From Kitagawia praeruptora (taxonomy: Eukaryota; Streptophyta; Magnoliopsida; Apiales; Apiaceae), in NCBI GenBank assembly GCA_037693485.1, contig CM075347.1, positions 63,708,501 through 63,772,500 on the forward strand: a DNA stretch of 64,000 nt. Reading direction: 5' to 3'. The notes under the pieces are model-generated. The model saw only the letters and a list, made by a program, of their open reading frames with translations, had not been told where the DNA came from and did not search any database. Shown here one piece after another: positions 36,101 to 45,697 of this stretch (positions within the stretch are counted from its first letter, which is position 1; the number at the start of each line of letters is the position of its first letter). A program made the position numbers and the translations under genes.

Positions 36101-36436
36101 GCTGAAGCAGAGTATATTGCTGCTGGTAGTTGCTGTGCACAGATTTTATGGATGAAGAATCAACTGCTGGATTATGGATTAAGGTATTCCAAGATACCTA
36201 TTTTCTGTGATAATCAAAGTGCTATTGCAATGACAGGTAATCCAGTACAACACTCAATGACCAAGCACATCAGCATAAGGTATCACTTTATCAGAGAGCA
36301 TGTAGAGGAAGGCAATATTGAGCTTCACTTTGTGCCAACAGATCAACAACTAGCAGATGTTTTCACAAAGCCTCTAAGTGAAGCAACATTTACAAGACTG
36401 GTCAATGAACTAGGGATGGTATCTGGTTTTGACTAA
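33116..36436 (+). CDS. pol: Sirevirus #1 Pol: protease, integrase, reverse transcriptase, RNase H
   Basis: 1106 codons open; the frame begins after a TGA at 33113-33115 and has no ATG near its start, so it must be made as part of a Gag-Pol fusion. Domains: protease DSG at residues 12-14; GAG-pre-integrase (HKKLSHLN … CDSCQKAK, about 140-190); integrase with D207, D270 and E306 (a DD35E triad); a long variable Ser/Asn/Asp/Glu linker (about 440-560) with GGGGGA-rich DNA; RT with FQMDVKSAFLNG and YVDD at 793-796; RNase H with YSDADFAGC (D956) and STAEAEYIA. It ends ADVFTKPLSEATF…, the usual copia terminus. All catalytic residues are present. It differs in frame from gag, with no overlap, so simple ribosomal frameshifting cannot join them. 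Confidence 0.95.
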   Translation: MQGTRVSTLVVDSGCSGHMTGNKALLSEYEEKAGPEVSYGDGNIGHTLGYGNINLGNVIITNVALVPGLKHDLLSVSQICDRGYHVDFQPEYCQVISKSTGKVALVGNRHNNIYEIKLSTNTDGKAVCLSTRMSSEESWNWHKKLSHLNLNNINELIKNDLARGLPKSLLNVEGLCDSCQKAKQRKTSFKSKSESSIVDPYHLLHVDLFGPVNVMSLGKKKYALVIVDEYTRYTWVYFLAKKDETALTLTEHILQLDKESENQVKIIRSDNGTEFRNSSMEEFCKSKGIKQEFSAPGTPQQNGVVERKNRTLIEAARTMLDEAKLPTYFWAEAVQTACFTQNATLINKHGKTPYEMVKKKKPNLKYFHIFGCKCFVLKTHPEQLTKFDLKADEGIFVGYPLSTKAFRVFNLRTRVIMESIHVSFDDKKITGLEDVTEHDQLHFENEDLLNSDDTNLTNTDEVNSEPLLVNTEETIQSETREEPVEGEHEESHQRDTSNTDSDSIDNSESNTVDSNSDHSNSEQSQSGGASENEERHQENQESMDQGGGSHDDRSNLPSARKWTKSHTPDLIIGDPDARVRTRSATTNECLFHAFLSQNEPKKVEEALKDADWITAMQEELNEFERNEVWTLVPRPKNRSIVGTKWVFRNKTDSDGVITRNKARLVAKGYSQQEGIDYDETFAPVARLEAIRMFLAYASHKKFKVFQMDVKSAFLNGKLEEEVFVEQPPGFVDPKYPDHVYRLDKALYGLKQAPRAWYETLAKFLLESGFHRGTIDKTLFYFQSGNDLLLVQIYVDDIIFGSTNDKLCKKFAKLMQSRYQMSMMGELSYFLGLQVKQTDDGIFINQAKYTRNLLKKFGMLDCSSATTPMATATKLDKDTGSSVDMTSYRGMIGSLLYLTASRPDIMYATCLCARFQADPREPHLTAVKRIFKYLKGTATLGLWYPRESDFKLLGYSDADFAGCKIDRKSTSGSCQFLGDRLVSWYSKKQKSISTSTAEAEYIAAGSCCAQILWMKNQLLDYGLRYSKIPIFCDNQSAIAMTGNPVQHSMTKHISIRYHFIREHVEEGNIELHFVPTDQQLADVFTKPLSEATFTRLVNELGMVSGFD

Positions 36437-37347
36437 ACATGTTGGTTAGACTCTCTTTCAAATAAAATGTGTTGCTCATGTCTCTGTAAATTGCTATAGT
36501 GCTATGTGAGCCTTATTAATTAAACTCTGTTAGCATGATTGTTGGTCATACACTGTTAATACGTTTTGTTAAACTCTGTGAATTCTGAATTGATTTTTGT
36601 CTGAATGAAAATACCGATGAAGAAAAATGTATAGAGCATGATTTTCAGTGATAAATCAAGATTCTTTTTGAGTCACTGTAATCTAATCAGAGATTGCACA
36701 GTAAGTTAACACAGCATGATACTGTTTCATATTTAGAGCATCTCTTAGTTTATTTGATCCTAAACTCTGAATCTATGAATACTGTATGGATTGCCTCTCA
36801 TGAATAATACTGATATTGATGAACTCTAAACTCTGATTAGTGACACTCTGTTTCCAAGTCATACTTGATTCTTGATAATTCTGTGTTTGCACTTGTGAAA
36901 ATTTTAAAACTTGAGATGTGTCATTGATGATTTTGGTGAGAAACAGTTCATGTCTGAACCCTGTGAGATTTTGAGCCAAATCAGTGATTGATACATTTTA
37001 TATCAATCAGAGTTTATTGTTGTGTGATATTCATCAGTAAGTATGTTGCTCTAGAACTTGCATTAAACCATTTTGGGACTACATGATATATGTGTGCATG
37101 AAGATGATAAAGGCATTAGGATTAACCATTTTTCTTCAAACACTGTTCACAACATCTTTGAACACTGTTCATAAACTCTGTTCATAAACATGACCCGTAG
37201 TAAACCCTTTTGAGCCTAATTAACTGCTCATTTTCTTGAATACTGAAGTATTAAGAGCAGTTATCTTCTTTTGTTAAATCTGATTCAAACAGGTGAGTAT
37301 TCCTTATACTATATCTTACTCAGTATATATATATATGTCAATAAATA

Positions 37348-37383
<36 letters not shown>

Positions 37384-38454
37384 TATATATATACTGATCA
37401 TCTTGTACAAAAATGTACTAATCATTTGACTGAACATTTTGATCAAATAAATTGTTCAGTTCGGAATTCTCATTCGAAAACATCTCTTCTCATCTGTTTG
37501 ATTTCACTCAGCTACTACCCTGTATAAAGTCCTTTTGATTTGTGCATATATGTAATCGAAGTGGTGTAAATTTGGTGGACATTCAAGCTTATGGTAGTAT
37601 CTGCTTTTATTGATTGAATCTGAGAGTAAACACTTCACCTAAACACTTGTGTGATGTGAGAGTTTGTAAGGAAATACTTGACATGTAACTCACTGAATGA
37701 TGCTTTGATATTTATCTCCTGATCTTTTTGTCTTTAATGACTGTGTGCTTACGTGGATAATCATGATCATAAGTTGGAACAGGGATATTCAGATTTCTGT
37801 AATTAAGGAACTACAGAGTTTAGCATTCATCATATACTCTGTGTTTAATATGAGAGTTTGTGCATTCAGTGTTTATTGTTTATGATTTATGGATTTTATG
37901 AAATATTAGATGCTATAAAAATTGATTTGGTAAACTCTGCTACTCACACACGTAAATCACGACTGTGCGTTTTTGAAAGGGTTTTTGTGATAAAGATTGA
38001 AAATTTGTTAAACACTGATTGATTGTGCTATGTACTCTAAGGTATATTTTCATTAAGGTAATTTGAAAATTTTGGAGTAAATGGAGTAGTTGACAACTGT
38101 TAATTAGTGTCATTAGTGGTAACGTGTCTTGAAAAATGGAACGACAGCGGTAATAATGGCTTTTACTGCGCCTGTCTTAAGTGAACCGTTGCATGTGTGA
38201 CACCTGTCCCACTCACTCATCATTATGTCTCCCTTTTACACTTTTCAAGGGAACAGTTGCGTGTTTTCAAGTAAAAACGTTTGAGTTTAGTTTTTCACTA
38301 CAACTCAAATTACTTTTTGCCACAATTATTTTTATCCACACGTATTCACTTTACCAAAAACAGAGAACATCTTTGTTTTTCACCTTGGCATTTTCACAAA
38401 CACCTTTCTTGCAAAACATTTTCACAGTCATTTTCTTGCTTATTTCTTGATTCA
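36437..38454 (+). other. pol-ORF3 spacer of Sirevirus #1
   Basis: Two kilobases without a supported ORF. It contains many plus-strand AAAC(A/T)CTG motifs (36522, 36571, 36762, 36828, 37138, 37173, 37932, 38010) and an A32 run inside a hairpin. The last 250 bases are pyrimidine-rich and could be an RNA leader or splice-acceptor region (a CATTTTCACAG is at about 38417-38427) for ORF3. No strong TATA box is seen. Confidence 0.75.
37321..37396 (+). repeat. A32 run bracketed by a TA-rich inverted repeat
   Basis: CAGTATATATATA (37321-37333) and TATATATATACTG (37384-37396) are perfect inverted repeats. Between them lie 32 consecutive A (37350-37381). As RNA this could form a stem with an oligo(A) loop. 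Confidence 0.85.
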
Positions 38455-41400
38455 ATGGCGACTAAACCTTTTACTGTCTTTGGTCTACGATTTGTGCCTA
38501 ACAACTATGCAGCGTTACTTGAGAATGACCGGGCACCAGAGGCATTTCATCTTATGCAGAATTTTCTTCGAGATTCTGAAATTGGGCAAGCGTTGGTTGA
38601 ACCGGCTACTCTATCTGCTTCCCAAGTCGTTAATTTCTGGCAAAACTCGAGATATATAGAGGGAGGAGAGAATGGAACTCCGTCTATCATTTTCTCACAT
38701 GAAGAACAAGAGTTTGTGATTACTCCACAAACTGTTCGCGAAGTCATGGATTTTGACACACATACTTCGTATGTTGTTGTCTCTGAGCAAAATCTGAGGG
38801 AAATGCTCACAGAAATTGGGTACATGGAATCACTTGCCAAGCTGGGCAGTGTGAGGCGACCAAATCTGAGAAAAGAGTGGAACTTTTTCTTCGATTGCAT
38901 CACCAGGACATTCCAGAAGAAGGTCACCAACTGGGATGCAATTCCGATGGACAGTCTTCAAATTGGGTATTCTCTACTCTATGGTAGTAATTTTGATTTT
39001 GGTAGATATGTCTTAATGAATTTGGGTGATAAGTTGTCAGAGTCTTCTACTGTGTACTTTGCTAGATTTTGTCAATTATTGTTCAATGCATGTGTTCCTG
39101 GTTTAACTGTTGATGAAGCTGATGAGATTCAACCGTTTCGAGTCACAAAGAGAATTTTTACTGATATGTCAAACAAAGATGTTGGAAAAGACTTACCTCC
39201 TTTAGCATTGCCACTTGCTTTGCAAAATTTTGTTAATCAGCCACAAGACAATGATACACATCAACCACAACAACCAGAACCACAGCCTATGCCTGAACCC
39301 TTAGCCACTGATCGTACAGAAAACATACCATCTCAACCTACTCAAACACCTGAGCCCACACCAACAACCACTGAACAACCCATATCACCACCAACTCAAA
39401 CAGAACCTCAAACACAACCTGACCAAATGAACACTGAACAAACAAACCCTGTCACAACCACTCACTCACAACCACCACCAAAGCCAAAGAGGAAGAAGCA
39501 TACTGCAATCAACACTGAACGTGCTAGGGCTAAACAGTCAACTCCAAAGGCTGTTTATTCTAGAAAAGCAAAACAAAGGGCAAACAGACCTTCACCACCA
39601 TTGGTTGAGGAAAGTTCCAGTGAGAGTTCTAATGAAGATGCAGAACAGGTTGCAGTACCTCAGGCTAAGAGGAGGAGACTAATTTTGACTGATTCTGATG
39701 ATGAGCATGTGGAGGAGGCTCAAGAGAAAATCTCATTTGATATTCCTACTGGTGAGCCAGAGGTTATCATTGAACTTGTTATCCCAGAATCAGGAGTCAA
39801 TGTTGCTGAACCAGAAGTTGATAAGGCTCAAGCAAATGAAGATGCTAGAGATGTTTTATCTCCAATGGAAGAGTTTGCTGAAACTCCAATGTCTATCAAT
39901 CATGAAGCATCCACTCCACCACTTATGGAAGTTACACTTTCAATTGATACTGGTGTTGCTGATGGGCCTACAGTTGTTCTTGAAGACACTGTGGTTGCAT
40001 CACACACTGAGTTAAACTCTGATGCAAATCATACTTCTGCTCATGGTGAGGAGGTTGATAAACCAGAAAAGGTTCTTTCTTCAGAGCAAACTCCAATTGA
40101 TAAAGGAAAACAGGTTGCTCAAGAACCTATTGTTGCTCAAGAACCAATTGCTGCTCCAGAACCTAGTCTTTCTGTTGCCTCTGCTAGTGAATCTATGAGT
40201 GATTCAGTTGAAGCTCATAGTACAGGAGTTGACCAACCACAAAATCAGCCTGATGGTCAGAAAACAGGAGAAAAACCAGATTTTGCTGGACCTTCTGTAA
40301 ATGAAATTGATGATGGTTATTTGGCCAAGCAAACTGCTGAATGGTATAAGTCAGAGTGTATTTTTCCACCTGGCAGGGCTGCAATGTTTCTTGAGGTTAA
40401 TTCCAAGAAGATTACAAATCCAGAGATTTTCACTTGTTTGCAAGGCACAGTGATACAAATCAAAACTTTGAATAATAGATTTGATGACACTCAGAAATCT
40501 ATTGTTGATCTTCGCACTGAAGTTGCTACTCATGAAGAGAAAGCTCAACTAGCTAATGCTAAACTCTTTCAACAATTTGCCAAAGCTCAATCCAATCTAA
40601 ATGACAGACTGAGTACAGTTGAAAAGAATCAGACTTTACTGGCTGAGAAAGTTGATTCTATAGCAAATTCTCTTGAGTTAATCACCTCCATACTGATTCA
40701 AGACAGTGATGATGTCAAAAAGGGGGAGAGAGTTTCTAAAACCAAGTGTAAGAAAGATCAAACTCTGTCAAAGAAAGATCAAAATGATGATGAAGAAGCC
40801 AATGCTGATAAGGGCTTGAGAAATGTGAATCTCAGACAAGGACATGGGAGGTCTTCAAGGTCAAAGCCAAATTTGGTGATAGATTCAAATGCTCAGAGTA
40901 CTTCAGGTTCAAAGCCAAAGGATTTGTTATTCTCTGACAATCCACAAACTGATGAAGAATTGGCTGCAAAACTTTTTCGAGAAGAGAATGCTGAAGCTAC
41001 ACTTGAGGATATTCAAGCTGAAGAGAAGTTGTTACAGAAAGAACATCTAAAAGCTGTGAAATCCAAGAAAGTGAAGAAAGTTGTTAAAACTTCAAAGTCT
41101 GCAAGGCCTGTGATGAAAGGAATTGTAATCAAAGAAAAACCATCTGGTATTCAAGAAGAAGAAGAAGAAGATACTGGAAAGCTGGTTAGAAAGTCTTCTC
41201 TTGATGCTAAGTTGAAGTTAAAAGGGAAAGTTGATGAAGAGAGCAAGGGCAAGATGATAGTTACAACCTCTGTTTCTACACAAGTTGTACAGACTCAAAG
41301 TAAACTTTTACCTGGTTTTTCAAGGGCAAAGATTCCAGTGCAAGAACAAGCAGGAGTGACTGGTGGATATCAGCATAATATTGCCTGTTCAGGAAAGCCA

Positions 41401-42078
41401 CCAGGCAGGAATACTTCTGGTTTAGGATCAAAAAGAGATTTGAGAGTTGGTAACAGTCCAAGAGATCCTTCTGCACTTGTATCTCTTGGTTCTGGTATAA
41501 CTCAAGAAAATCTAGACAAGTTGGAGTCAGTTCAGGTAGTTCATCAAAGGAGCTTAGATATTCACTTTCTACTATACTTTATGGCAGATGGGTCAGTATA
41601 TAGAGTGAATGAAGAAGCAATCAAGTTAAAATTATTTGAGGAACTTCAGTATGTCTTGCATATCTTCAGAGTTAGAAATCAAAGAACACAGCTTATTGCT
41701 AATTCTATAAGGGAGCATATGCTGAAAGCTAAAGTTGCTACAGGAACAAAGTCTGCTGAAAAATATGTTCCAAAATACAGAGACTGGAATGGAAATCTGA
41801 TTGAAATGCAGAAGGGAACTACAAGGTTGAAGACTGATCTTGGAATCACGGTTCTTGATTTCAATGTAAAGTCTGAAGAATTGAAGTACATCAGATTGGG
41901 TAATGAAATGAGGAGAAACAAGATCTATGATCTCAGGGCTGCTATTTTTCAAACGGATGAAAATGATCCAGAGTTAAGAGAGATCAAGCAAGCTATGGAA
42001 ATTGAACTTGAAAATGCTGAAAGGAGATTGTTGATTGATTATCTCAGAACAACTCCAGATCTTGAGGAGGTTAGGTAG
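38455..42078 (+). CDS. Sirevirus #1 ORF3 (so-called envelope-like protein)
   Basis: The frame is open from 38281, but the ATG at 38455 (MATKPFTVFGLRF) is preferred because the 58 upstream codons look like translated leader and the Sirevirus #3 homologue also begins MAT. This gives 1207 residues. The N-terminal 250 residues form a globular domain with RKEWNFFFDCI and IGYSLLYGSNFDFGRYVL. A Pro/Gln/Thr-rich linker, basic clusters (KPKRKKH, KRRRLI), an acidic tract and a long coiled coil (about 40440-40700) follow. The C-terminal 200 residues are again globular and charged. I see no signal peptide or clear transmembrane helix, so an envelope role is not supported by this sequence. It is separated from pol by 2 kb and so is not a readthrough product as described for SIRE1. 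Confidence 0.88.
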   Translation: MATKPFTVFGLRFVPNNYAALLENDRAPEAFHLMQNFLRDSEIGQALVEPATLSASQVVNFWQNSRYIEGGENGTPSIIFSHEEQEFVITPQTVREVMDFDTHTSYVVVSEQNLREMLTEIGYMESLAKLGSVRRPNLRKEWNFFFDCITRTFQKKVTNWDAIPMDSLQIGYSLLYGSNFDFGRYVLMNLGDKLSESSTVYFARFCQLLFNACVPGLTVDEADEIQPFRVTKRIFTDMSNKDVGKDLPPLALPLALQNFVNQPQDNDTHQPQQPEPQPMPEPLATDRTENIPSQPTQTPEPTPTTTEQPISPPTQTEPQTQPDQMNTEQTNPVTTTHSQPPPKPKRKKHTAINTERARAKQSTPKAVYSRKAKQRANRPSPPLVEESSSESSNEDAEQVAVPQAKRRRLILTDSDDEHVEEAQEKISFDIPTGEPEVIIELVIPESGVNVAEPEVDKAQANEDARDVLSPMEEFAETPMSINHEASTPPLMEVTLSIDTGVADGPTVVLEDTVVASHTELNSDANHTSAHGEEVDKPEKVLSSEQTPIDKGKQVAQEPIVAQEPIAAPEPSLSVASASESMSDSVEAHSTGVDQPQNQPDGQKTGEKPDFAGPSVNEIDDGYLAKQTAEWYKSECIFPPGRAAMFLEVNSKKITNPEIFTCLQGTVIQIKTLNNRFDDTQKSIVDLRTEVATHEEKAQLANAKLFQQFAKAQSNLNDRLSTVEKNQTLLAEKVDSIANSLELITSILIQDSDDVKKGERVSKTKCKKDQTLSKKDQNDDEEANADKGLRNVNLRQGHGRSSRSKPNLVIDSNAQSTSGSKPKDLLFSDNPQTDEELAAKLFREENAEATLEDIQAEEKLLQKEHLKAVKSKKVKKVVKTSKSARPVMKGIVIKEKPSGIQEEEEEDTGKLVRKSSLDAKLKLKGKVDEESKGKMIVTTSVSTQVVQTQSKLLPGFSRAKIPVQEQAGVTGGYQHNIACSGKPPGRNTSGLGSKRDLRVGNSPRDPSALVSLGSGITQENLDKLESVQVVHQRSLDIHFLLYFMADGSVYRVNEEAIKLKLFEELQYVLHIFRVRNQRTQLIANSIREHMLKAKVATGTKSAEKYVPKYRDWNGNLIEMQKGTTRLKTDLGITVLDFNVKSEELKYIRLGNEMRRNKIYDLRAAIFQTDENDPELREIKQAMEIELENAERRLLIDYLRTTPDLEEVR
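40717..40730 (+). promoter_or_regulatory. internal polypurine tract in ORF3
   Basis: AAAAAGGGGGAGAG, close to the 3' polypurine tract (GGGGGAGAT). It encodes KKGE in the motif DVKKGE, which also occurs in ORF3 of Sirevirus #3 at the same place. A second-strand primer site is possible (inference). Confidence 0.5.
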
Positions 42079-42220
42079 ACAGAATTTGTAAGTAATTCGA
42101 ATTTTCTGTAAATTTTGCTAAGTCAAGTTTAAACTCTGATTATATGTTAAACACTGTGTTTTTATTCGTTAGTTTTGACATCATCAATTATTATGAACTT
42201 GTGCATTTTTCTAATGAACA

Positions 42221-42233
42221 AGTTGGGGGAGAT
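42221..42233 (+). promoter_or_regulatory. 3' polypurine tract of Sirevirus #1
   Basis: AGTTGGGGGAGAT directly before the 3' LTR, the expected plus-strand primer. Confidence 0.92.
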
Positions 42234-42832
42234 TGTTAGATATAATTGATGTGATATAATGTCAGTGTTTAAGTGTTTCAGGTAAAGAGAGTTTAACTTG
42301 TTATTGAAAGCAGTGTTTGAGTATACGCTGATTGCTGGAAGCGCAAACGCTGACAGAGGAAAGCGTAAACACTGATAGCTGAATGCATGGAAGCGCAAAC
42401 GCTGTTAGCGTAGAGAGAACAGAGTTTGCTAAAGTCTGTTTACTGGGAGTGTCTACAAGTCAACAGAGTTTGAAGATTAATTTAATATTAATATGGAAGC
42501 GATATCTTTGAAGATTGGATAGCTGTCAAAGAGATTGAGTTGACTTAGAAGACGTGTAGCAATCGTAATTGATATCAATTGTATAGCTTAATTTTAGGAA
42601 AATCAATTTACGATTGTACGTAGCTGTATATCTTATAAATACAGTTAGGTTAACCCTAGAAGGGTATCCATCGTGAACGAATATCATTCTTGTAACCTAA
42701 GCAGCTCTCTGTGATACTTTACATCACTGAGAGAGGAATTATTAATTCCAAACAGTTTTAAAGAGTTAAAACGTGTGTTCTTATTACTTATTCATACAGT
42801 AATTGATTATATATTGTGTATTCGACCTAACA
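42234..42832 (+). repeat. 3' LTR of Sirevirus #1 (599 bp)
   Basis: Identical to the 5' LTR except for one base near 42257. It is followed by ATATA (42833-42837), the right target-site duplication. Confidence 0.95.
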
Positions 42833-42837
42833 ATATA

Positions 42838-44955
42838 AAGGAAGAGACTAGGGCAAGGAGGCTGTGGGGTTTCTCACACACTCATTGTTTTTCTGAGTGA
42901 TCTCATCACTCCCCACAGAATGACTCTCAAGGCCTAGTGCCTTTGTGTATGGGGTCCCCTCAAGTTCACTCTGGACATGCTCAAGTCCCTCACCTTTTGC
43001 CAGCTCGTTTGGCTGCCTCTCATTTTTATGCTCACCTCTCTTTTCTTTTATCTCTCTTTTTTTTTTCACTCCCTCACTCATCGTAGATGCATGGGTATGA
43101 GCAGTACTTGCATGCATTTTAGTTGAAGATGTAGAAAGTTTAGATTTTACCTTCAAAGCAGAGATAGTAAGTTGATCATCATCTGAAGCAGCTTCAACAA
43201 AGACAGTATCATGATCAAACTTTGTAGAAGCGACAGCATCTTTACCCAAAATGTTACTGTCTACAGGTGGGTTGACAACAACTTTTGTGGTGTCTTTGAC
43301 AACAACTGAGGCTGTGATAGCAACTTCCGGAAGGTCAGTTGCTCTTTGGAGTTCGACCAAGATGTTGGCTGTTTCATTTTCTGGTAGAGTACCATCTTGA
43401 TCTAGCTCAGTGTTTGAGTGAGTGGTGTCCATTTCACTTTGAGAAATGGGTTCTTGTGAACCACTTGATGGGGGCTCATCCATGACTTGAGATGGATGAT
43501 CAAAACCTGAAGGGATTGGACTGTCCCCTTCTCTGGGTTGTTGAGAAGAAACAATTGATGGATTAGAGAATAAAGAAGGTGACGGTTTAGAAGAGATTTT
43601 TGGCTGTTCCACAGGGTTAACTTGTGGAACATCAAGAGTAGAAGTTTCATGACCCTCACTGTGCCCTATCTCTGTGTGCATTTCTGCAAGTGTAGGCTCC
43701 CCATGAGTGAGTACATGAGGTTGTGCTGACTCTTTACAGGATGCCTTGGGAGACAGGCCAGCTTCAATAGATACTTTTTGTTGAGAAGAAGCACCTAGGG
43801 ATGTGTTTGATTCCTTTTTACTCTTCACAGCCTTTTGTGAGACTGTGGGGTGGCTGATAGTGGCTTTGACCCTCTTAGCTCTCTTCTTCTTAGGCTCAAG
43901 AGGAACCACTATGGGTTCACTTTCACTAACATCCTTATTTGCTGCATCATGTGCAGTTTCTCCCTCAACATTCTCAGAACTACTACCAACACCAGTTTCC
44001 AAGGGTCTTTTCTTGGATTCTTGCAAAGTTGTTTTTGTGGTTTTTGGTTGTCTAGAGGTTCTGATAGGAATGTATGCAGTAGAATGTGGGTTAACTGAAT
44101 TTGGGTCTAATTCAGCTTCATTCTCAAGGGAGAAGACAACATAACTAGAGGGTAGTGCTACGTCAAGATGAGGCTCTTGATCAGCCATGTGCTTGGTAAA
44201 ATAGAGTGGAATATGTGCATTTGAATTTTGTGAATTGAGTGATGTGTGTGTATTTCTTTTCAAAACATTGCATTCTATAGAGAGAGATGCATTATCATCA
44301 ATACCACATAATGAATTCAAACACATAGTAAGAAAGCGAGGATAAACATGTACCTTCCTGCTTAGAGCTGACTTGAGTTGACTCATAAGCAACTTTCCTA
44401 CATCCACTTTGCATCCATGGACAAGAGAGTGAGTATAAGCTTCTTGATATAGGAGGGAATTCCATTCCATCCAGAGGTTTTGGTTGAGAAAACCTTCACC
44501 ATGACATCAAAAATCATGCTCCATTATTTTCTCAAATGCTTTCTGTCCATTTCACCAGTCGAGTACCATTTCGATGTACCCTCTTCAAGAACATGAACAG
44601 AATACCCTATTTTCAAGAAAAACTTCTTTAGGGTTTCATCATTTGCAAGTTCCTTGTATGATTCTTTAGCTTGCAGTCTAGTTCCCAAAGCTTCATTGAT
44701 GCCTTTGATTGTGAGGATGCAGGTGATTCCTTTGATTTTGCATTGTATTGTGTCTTTACCTGCACCTCCTGGAACATAGGCAGTTTTCTAGAATTCTTCA
44801 AGCCTTTCCAGGTTCAAGGATGGTGTAGATGTTATAGCATGACCCAGATATTACTTGTTGATAAAGGATACGAGTCCTTTATATCCTTCACCAGCATCTT
44901 CAGCAGTGAGAATACCAGTAAAGTTTGTTTGAGAAGAGGATTGTTTGGGTGCCAT
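42838..44955 (-). pseudogene. Sirevirus #2 ORF3, N-terminal and middle part
   Basis: The start is ATG 44953-44955 (MAPKQSSSQTNFTGIL) after a CT-rich leader. The first 160 codons contain in-frame stops (two TAA and one TAG) and then a frameshift near 44470. From there 540 codons are open (to 42848). The domain resembles ORF3 of Sireviruses #1 and #3 (LRK-WSMIFDV, then YTHSLVHGCKVDVGKLLMSQL). The remainder is a Ser/Pro/Glu/Thr-rich linker with basic clusters (PKKKRAKRVK). It ends TAG at 42848-42850; the reading continues, broken, in the piece at 29870-30205. Non-functional as it stands. Confidence 0.82.
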
Positions 44956-45697
44956 TTCTTGCTTTGAGCTTCGGAGAGAGATTTTTGCTTTTGAGAGAGA
45001 GAGAGAGAGAGGTTTTGTTGAAAGTTGTGTGTTTTTGTGTTTGACAGTTGCTTACATGAAAATAGCAAATGTCTTACTGAGAAAGGGAAAGTAACTGTGT
45101 CTTAGCCCATTAATCAGTCACGTGGAGTCGTGGGTAGTTACTTTTTAGTGGCTGTAAATCGTGGAGGTAAAATCCCAATTAATTCGGTCCACTAATCTTG
45201 ATAGTAACCTGTGCGCTGTAACAAATTCATTAGTAATTTCGAGAGGATGACATCATGTTTTGCTTGATAGTAATATCGTTGCAAAAACATACTGTCATCA
45301 TTAAGCAATTTATACAATTTCCTTTAAATTTCATGACAGAGACTTTTCCAATTGTGTCTTCTAAGAAACTTGCTGTCAAGGCACTTCGTGACAGCATCTT
45401 TACTTATTGACAGCAAATTAGGCGGAAGTAATTTGTGTCATGAATTTTAATCGACTTTGCCTATTGCTTAAGCGAAAATTACCAAATAGCATTTTAATCG
45501 ATTTAGGCACATATTTGTTAGTTTTAGCACACATCCACAAACATCCATGCACACAAACAAGTAAACAAACAACCATTCACAGATAGATAGAATCAGATGA
45601 CAATAATGAATGACATGCAAGAGAACTAAGAAGATAAAACAGTCATTTCATTAAATAAAAACTTAAAACAATACAAGAAGTTCTTAAGAACTGGAAA
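44956..45697 (-). other. pol-ORF3 spacer of Sirevirus #2, ORF3-proximal part
   Basis: No gene. A GA/CT tract at about 44992-45012 is part of the presumed ORF3 leader. A CACGTG (G-box core) sits at 45119-45124. Promoter activity is possible but untested. Confidence 0.5.

Larger units (their letters stand above)
30206..42832 (+). mobile_element. Sirevirus #1: young, apparently intact Ty1/copia element with ORF3 (12.6 kb)
   Basis: It has two 599-bp LTRs with TGTTA/TAACA ends that differ at one position, a 5-bp TSD ATATA, an iMet primer site, gag (745 codons), a full pol (protease, integrase, RT, RNase H), a 2-kb spacer, a long ORF3 and a polypurine tract before the 3' LTR. This is the architecture of Sireviruses such as soybean SIRE1. 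With one LTR difference in 599, a substitution rate of 1.3e-8 per site per year (an assumed plant value) gives an insertion age of the order of 0.1 million years. All three large frames are open, so it may still be competent. Confidence 0.93.

Noticed and set aside
36773..36979. 68-codon antisense ORF in the Sirevirus #1 spacer, considered as a partner of the small ORFs in #2 and #3
   Set aside because: No similarity to either, no promoter, and it overlaps the AAACTCTG motif field, which explains part of its composition.
38281..38454. N-terminal 58-codon extension of ORF3 as a signal peptide
   Set aside because: The segment is a pyrimidine-rich leader in translation; the homologue in Sirevirus #3 starts at the equivalent of the inner ATG, and the segment is not a typical signal sequence.
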